DNA from: JANXQZ01 sp038225555
GTDB lineage: Bacteria; Acidobacteriota; Terriglobia; Bryobacterales; Bryobacteraceae
DNA: 64,000 nt
Direction of reading: 5' to 3'
Assembly (NCBI GenBank): GCA_038225555.1
Contig: JBBRRB010000006.1
Span: forward strand, 124,001-188,000
The notes beneath the pieces are model-generated. The model was not told the DNA's origin, did not search any database, and worked only from the letters and a program-made list of their open reading frames with translations. Shown in pieces: positions 60,506-64,000 of the stretch; position 1 is the stretch's first letter, and each line of letters opens with the position of its first letter. The position numbers and the translations under genes are program-made.

Positions 60506-61111
60506 ATGAAAAACGAACCACCAGCAGCAGCCACAGGCCACACTTTTCAAACTGTAAAAGAAATTGACGCCTTTGCCCGGGACCGCATGGATAAGGCCAT
60601 AGTTGCGTTCCAGCACGATATGTCGAGTATCCGCACAGGCCGCGCCTCGATCAGCGTGCTTGATAATATTCGGGTCGACTACTATGGGACGCCGACGCCG
60701 CTGAACCAGGTCGCCACGTTGCACGTTCCCGAGCCGGGACTTATCACGATCCAGCCCTGGGACACCTCGCAAATCGCGCCCATTGAAAAATCGATCCGCA
60801 CCTCGGATCTGGGTTTGAACCCAGGCAATGACGGGAAGCTGATTCGGGTTCCGATTCCGCCTCTCACCACCGAGCGCCGCAAGGATTTAGTGAAGAAGCT
60901 GCATCACGTCGCCGAGGATCATCGAGTGGCCCTGCGCAACGTTCGGCGCGACGCAAACGAGCATGTGAAAAGGCTCGTCAAGGACAAGCTGATCAGCGAG
61001 GACGACGATCGGCGGGCGCACGAAGAAATCCAGAAATTGACGGACAGCTTTATTCAAAAAATGGATCAAGCGGCCAAAATTAAGGAAAAAGAGATCCTCG
61101 ATATTAAGTAG
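60506..61111 (+). CDS. frr: Ribosome recycling factor
   Basis: A 201-residue RRF, about 15 residues longer than usual at the N-terminus (NEPPAAATGHTFQTV). Core motifs SIRTGRASISVLDNIRVDYYG, NQVATLHVPEP, GNDGKLIRVPIPPLTTERRK and the C-terminal coil KIKEKEILDIK are intact. RRF splits post-termination ribosomes with EF-G. The usual neighbours rpsB, tsf and pyrH are absent here. It is divergent from the M20 gene and overlaps the convergent nagA by 8 bp. Confidence 0.96.
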   Translation: MKNEPPAAATGHTFQTVKEIDAFARDRMDKAIVAFQHDMSSIRTGRASISVLDNIRVDYYGTPTPLNQVATLHVPEPGLITIQPWDTSQIAPIEKSIRTSDLGLNPGNDGKLIRVPIPPLTTERRKDLVKKLHHVAEDHRVALRNVRRDANEHVKRLVKDKLISEDDDRRAHEEIQKLTDSFIQKMDQAAKIKEKEILDIK

Positions 61112-62258
61112 GCGGTGCGGAGAACACTTTGGTGCCCCCCAGGTAGGTTTCGAGCACGCTGATCTCGCTTCGCTTTTTGTCGTGGCGGAAGCGGACGAGG
61201 TCGGCGCGTTCGCCCGGTGCCAAGCCGCGCTGTCGTGAAGCGATACGCCCGACGCGTGCGGGATTGCGGGTGGCCATCGTGATCGCATCCCGCAAACTCA
61301 GGCCCGCAATCTTCATTGCCAGGGAAACGGCCTGGTCCATTTTTAAAGCGGATCCTGCCAGACGGGTCCCTCCCAGCAGACGCACGCTGCCATCGCGGTG
61401 GAGTTCCACGTCCACCTCGCCCAGCTTGTACCGGCCCGGCTCGCATCCGGCTGGCATCACTGCATCCGTTATTAGTACGGAATGCTCTACTCCTTTTGCA
61501 CGCAACGCGACCTTTAGAAAAGCCGGCGCCAAGTGGATGCCGTCCACAATGAAACTTGCCGCTAAGCGATCCTCAGCAAGCTGATCCCAAATGTAGTTAG
61601 GGTGCCGCGACAGGACCGCGTGCGCACCGTTCCCAAGATGCGTGGAAAGCGTCGCCCCTGCCGCTACGGCTGACTGGATCTGCTCCGTAGTGGCTTTGGT
61701 ATGGCCGATGCCAACCACCACGCCTTCGGAAACAACGTGCTCGATGAAAGCGACCGCACCGGGCCATTCGGGGGAGAGCGTGATCAGGCGGACATGCCCT
61801 TGAGCGGAATCCTGCATGCGATGAAACTCGCCGATGTCCGGCGGACGCACCCAGCGCAACGGATGCGCTCCTCGCGGGCCGTCTTCTGGCGAAATGTACG
61901 GGCCCTCGACGTGAAACGCCTCCATCGCGGCCCCTTCGGGAATTGCTTCCTTGGCTGCCGCGAGATTCGCTAGAGCGCCCGCCATATCCTCCGGCGAACC
62001 TGTGATTACGGTGGGAAAAAAACGCGTCACTCCGGTTTCAAACTGGGCGCGAATGGAGCGGCCAATCTCATCGTGCCGAGAATGGGGAGAGCAATAATCC
62101 ACGCCCGCGAATCCGTTCACCTGAAGATCGATAAAGCCCGGCGCAATGTAAATTTCGTCAAGGGTGGGGGCGAGCACTGGATCCACTCCGTCGATGACCG
62201 ACTGGAAGGAAATCTCTAGGTGTTCGCCGCTGATGGAATCGATCCCGTTACATTTCAT
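61104..62258 (-). CDS. nagA: N-acetylglucosamine-6-phosphate deacetylase
   Basis: A 384-residue amidohydrolase that removes acetate from GlcNAc-6-phosphate. Motifs: APGFIDLQVNGFAGVD, HVEGPYISPEDGPRGAHP (metal Glu), GIGHTKATTEQI, STHLGNGAH, VDGIHLAP and the catalytic Asp in VLITDAVMPAG. The ATG at 62258 lies in an ATGA overlap with an upstream 78-codon frame that I do not believe. Neither nagB nor a GlcNAc transporter is in the window. The 278-bp gap upstream (62259-62536) holds no convincing gene. Confidence 0.94.
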   Translation of the reverse strand: MKCNGIDSISGEHLEISFQSVIDGVDPVLAPTLDEIYIAPGFIDLQVNGFAGVDYCSPHSRHDEIGRSIRAQFETGVTRFFPTVITGSPEDMAGALANLAAAKEAIPEGAAMEAFHVEGPYISPEDGPRGAHPLRWVRPPDIGEFHRMQDSAQGHVRLITLSPEWPGAVAFIEHVVSEGVVVGIGHTKATTEQIQSAVAAGATLSTHLGNGAHAVLSRHPNYIWDQLAEDRLAASFIVDGIHLAPAFLKVALRAKGVEHSVLITDAVMPAGCEPGRYKLGEVDVELHRDGSVRLLGGTRLAGSALKMDQAVSLAMKIAGLSLRDAITMATRNPARVGRIASRQRGLAPGERADLVRFRHDKKRSEISVLETYLGGTKVFSAPPT

Positions 62259-62536
62259 CTAGTCAAGGGTTTATGCACAAGTTTCCCACAAGCGGCGGCC
62301 CTAAGTGTATGAGCAGCGGAGCGAAATACCTGTTGAAAACCCGGAGTCTTCGGCATATTGTTCTGGCTTTGAAACCAGCGCGCTGTTAGAGTTTCAAACA
62401 GATCTCCGTGAGTGCGGGATTGGCGGATAATCTCGGGGGAGGTGGCCGTTAAGATCGCACTCGCGGATCGGTCTTCCCGCCAATTATTCACTTTCAGCGC
62501 ACAACCGCGATGCAGCCGATCACGTTGGATAAGCTT

Positions 62537-62809
62537 TTATAAACCTGCTTTGCCTAGCGTGGATCCGATCGCACGGGCGAACCGAGTCAATAGATCGTGA
62601 TTCACCACGGTAGCGTCAATGCCAGCCGCGCGAACCGCATCGTCCACCTCGGCGCCATCATGCAGAGCAGTCAGCAGCGCCTCGGCCTGAGCGCCAGTGA
62701 TCCCAAGACCCCTGGCTACGTAATCGGCGAAGCGCTCGCCGGTGTTCTGCTTCACGCCCTGGTCTTCCAGCAGCTCCTGAACGCCCTTAATAACTTCCGC
62801 GCTAATCAT
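62537..62809 (-). CDS. Hypothetical small acidic protein
   Basis: A 90-residue soluble, mostly helical protein (MISAEVIKGVQELLEDQGVK, then ERFADYVARGLGITGAQAEALLTALHDGAEVDDAVRAAG). A GAGGAGA ribosome site sits just before ATG 62809, and codon use is like that of its neighbours, so I think it is real. I do not recognise a family. It is divergent from the MFS carrier, with 64 bp between them. Confidence 0.6.
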   Translation of the reverse strand: MISAEVIKGVQELLEDQGVKQNTGERFADYVARGLGITGAQAEALLTALHDGAEVDDAVRAAGIDATVVNHDLLTRFARAIGSTLGKAGL

Positions 62810-62873
62810 GTGTTCTCCTCGCGTGATTAGATCCTACTACACTCCCCGTCCGTATCTGCTATAAAAGGATGCA

Positions 62874-64000
62874 ATGAAGAAAGCGTTTTACGGGTGGTGG
62901 ATCACACTCGCCTGCGTGGTCACTTTTGGCCTGTCCACCGGCCTGCCCTACTACACCAAGGACTTCTTCTACGACTACTATGCGCGCGAGTTCGGCTGGT
63001 CGCGATCCCAGATCACCCTCGGGTTCCCCATAGCCGCGCTGCTGACCATCTGGGCCGGACCCCTTCTCATTCATCGCTTCAGCCCCCGCAAGCTGATTCT
63101 CATCGGCACGGGGCTCACGTTCGTTGCCCTCACGGGCTTCGGATTGATGGGATCGTCGCTGGCGGTCTACTATCTACTCTGGGTTGTTTACACCATCGGG
63201 TACATCCTCTCCGGCCCCATTCCCCATCAGATAGTAGTTTCCAATTGGTTTCGAGCCAATCGAGGCAAGGCGATGGGCATGGTGTATGTCGGGGTGGGAA
63301 TCATCGGTGCGCTGGCCGCTTTTAACGTCAAAATCCTGACGGGCAACTTCGGCTTCCACACCGCGCTGATGGTGCTCGGAGCGCTTATGTTCCTGGCATG
63401 GCCCGTGGCCTGGTTCGTTTTGAAGGATCGCCCGGCCGATGTCGGACAATATCCAGACGGGGCAGCAGAGCCGCCTAAGGAACTCAGCGTAAAATCCCGC
63501 TCTTTCAAGGAATTGATGAGCAGTGTTTCCTTCTGGCTTCTTCTGCTGGGGAGCTTTTGTTCCATAGGTTCCATCGGGGCCGTGAACTCGCACATGAAAT
63601 TCGTCTTTCTGGATGCAGGTTTTCAGAAAGGAGCTCAACTGGACGGAACCTGGAGCGCGGCGCAGACCATAATTTTGGTGGCGAGCATCGTAGGACGCCT
63701 TGCAATTGGAGCGTTCGCCGACAAATTCTCGAAGAAGTGGGTGATGACCGCTACCTACTTCATCGTTGCGGCCACAATCCCGCTGCTCCTGATGGTGAAG
63801 CCGCCGGGCACTCCGCTTTCCTTCGCGATCCTGTTCGGGTTTGCCATGGGAGCGGATTACATGCTGATCCCGTTGATGGCGGCGGAACAGTTCGGCGTCA
63901 ACTCGCTGCCCAGGGCGATGGCGGTAATCCTGCCCGTGAACACCATCGGACAGACCTGGTTCCCCTACTTCGTCGCTCGGCTGCAAGAGCACTATGGCAG
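62874..64000 (+). CDS. MFS transporter (partial, runs off right edge)
   Basis: The first 375 residues of a major-facilitator carrier. About ten membrane helices are visible, with the family motif variant in the 2-3 loop (PRKLILIG) and GRLAIGAFADKFSKKWVM in the 8-9 loop. The pattern (YGWWITLACVVTFGLSTG, and REFGWSRSQITLGF) resembles the oxalate/formate-antiporter and monocarboxylate group. An extended -10 TGCTATAAA (62857-62865) ends 8 nt before ATG 62874 and overlaps a candidate AAAGGAT ribosome site. The end and substrate are not visible. Confidence 0.88.
   Translation, partial: MKKAFYGWWITLACVVTFGLSTGLPYYTKDFFYDYYAREFGWSRSQITLGFPIAALLTIWAGPLLIHRFSPRKLILIGTGLTFVALTGFGLMGSSLAVYYLLWVVYTIGYILSGPIPHQIVVSNWFRANRGKAMGMVYVGVGIIGALAAFNVKILTGNFGFHTALMVLGALMFLAWPVAWFVLKDRPADVGQYPDGAAEPPKELSVKSRSFKELMSSVSFWLLLLGSFCSIGSIGAVNSHMKFVFLDAGFQKGAQLDGTWSAAQTIILVASIVGRLAIGAFADKFSKKWVMTATYFIVAATIPLLLMVKPPGTPLSFAILFGFAMGADYMLIPLMAAEQFGVNSLPRAMAVILPVNTIGQTWFPYFVARLQEHYG

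Noticed and set aside
62269..62291. TTATGCACA and TTTCCCACA, similar to DnaA boxes, suggesting an origin
   Set aside because: Only two imperfect boxes, and no dnaA, dnaN, rpmH or gidA nearby; chance matches in a 278-bp gap.
62255..62491. 78-codon minus-strand frame overlapping the nagA start as ATGA
   Set aside because: The overlap is tempting, but it starts with GTG without a ribosome site and the residue pattern is not protein-like.

Overview
The window is a gene-dense bacterial chromosome segment with moderately high G+C. It has no insertion sequence, prophage, CRISPR array, tRNA or rRNA that I could recognise. The gene content suggests an Acidobacteriota member, probably near Bryobacterales/'Solibacter'. 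Pointers are a duplicated orphan MacB-like permease (ADOP), a DUF2934 protein, paired glycine-zipper stress proteins, a cysteine-rich insertion in RpoB, LpxI-type lipid A genes (so an outer membrane) and many small secreted proteins. The taxonomic call is inference from family knowledge, not from a search.

Layout. 1-3000 (minus): mlaE-mlaF-mlaD, an outer-membrane lipid-trafficking ABC system, overlapping the start of an hpnK-like deacetylase that runs off the left edge. 3051-5041: an S58 self-cleaving peptidase convergent with a TonB protein. 5083-8079 (minus): fabZ-lpxA-lpxI-Gfo/Idh oxidoreductase, a lipid A module. 8101-12389 (plus): M20 peptidase, Tat-exported SMP-30-like lactonase, YncE-like propeller and secreted esterase, followed by two glycosyltransferases, greA and a CDP-alcohol phosphatidyltransferase. 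15596-16386 (minus): nikR-acpS. 16820-24396 (plus): kdpE, a 27-residue membrane peptide, kdpFABC and two tandem kinase-less KdpD sensor halves. The histidine-kinase half of KdpD is a separate gene on the other strand at 27436-28845. Between and after these lie a GH43-like hydrolase/DUF2934 pair, small secreted proteins, a decayed Ig-like surface protein with an intact terminator, a glucoamylase-like protein, recN, a HEAT-repeat protein and a secreted aldose epimerase.

33928-44755 (minus) is the rplA-rplJ-rplL-rpoB-rpoC block. It ends in a strong terminator, has a separate promoter candidate and about 340-nt leader in front of rpoB, and has no rplK next to rplA. 44780-48426 holds a TrmB-type regulator divergent from a MoxR-like ATPase plus VWA protein pair. 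48431-54075 (minus) carries the ADOP permease, a DUF5009 membrane protein, an Nramp-like carrier lacking the standard metal-site motifs, and a zinc-ribbon rhomboid. 54102-64000 is housekeeping and accessory genes: M48 protease, thiG, paired stress proteins, a pentapeptide protein, a LmbE deacetylase, an M20 peptidase, frr, nagA, and an MFS carrier cut by the right edge.

The observations I rate highest are the split and duplicated KdpD system with its small companion peptide, the eight-cysteine insertion in RpoB, the rpoB leader, the Nramp-like carrier, the Ser-for-Glu change in the MlaF Walker B motif, and a recurrent promoter layout with the -10 element only 6-12 nt before the start codon.
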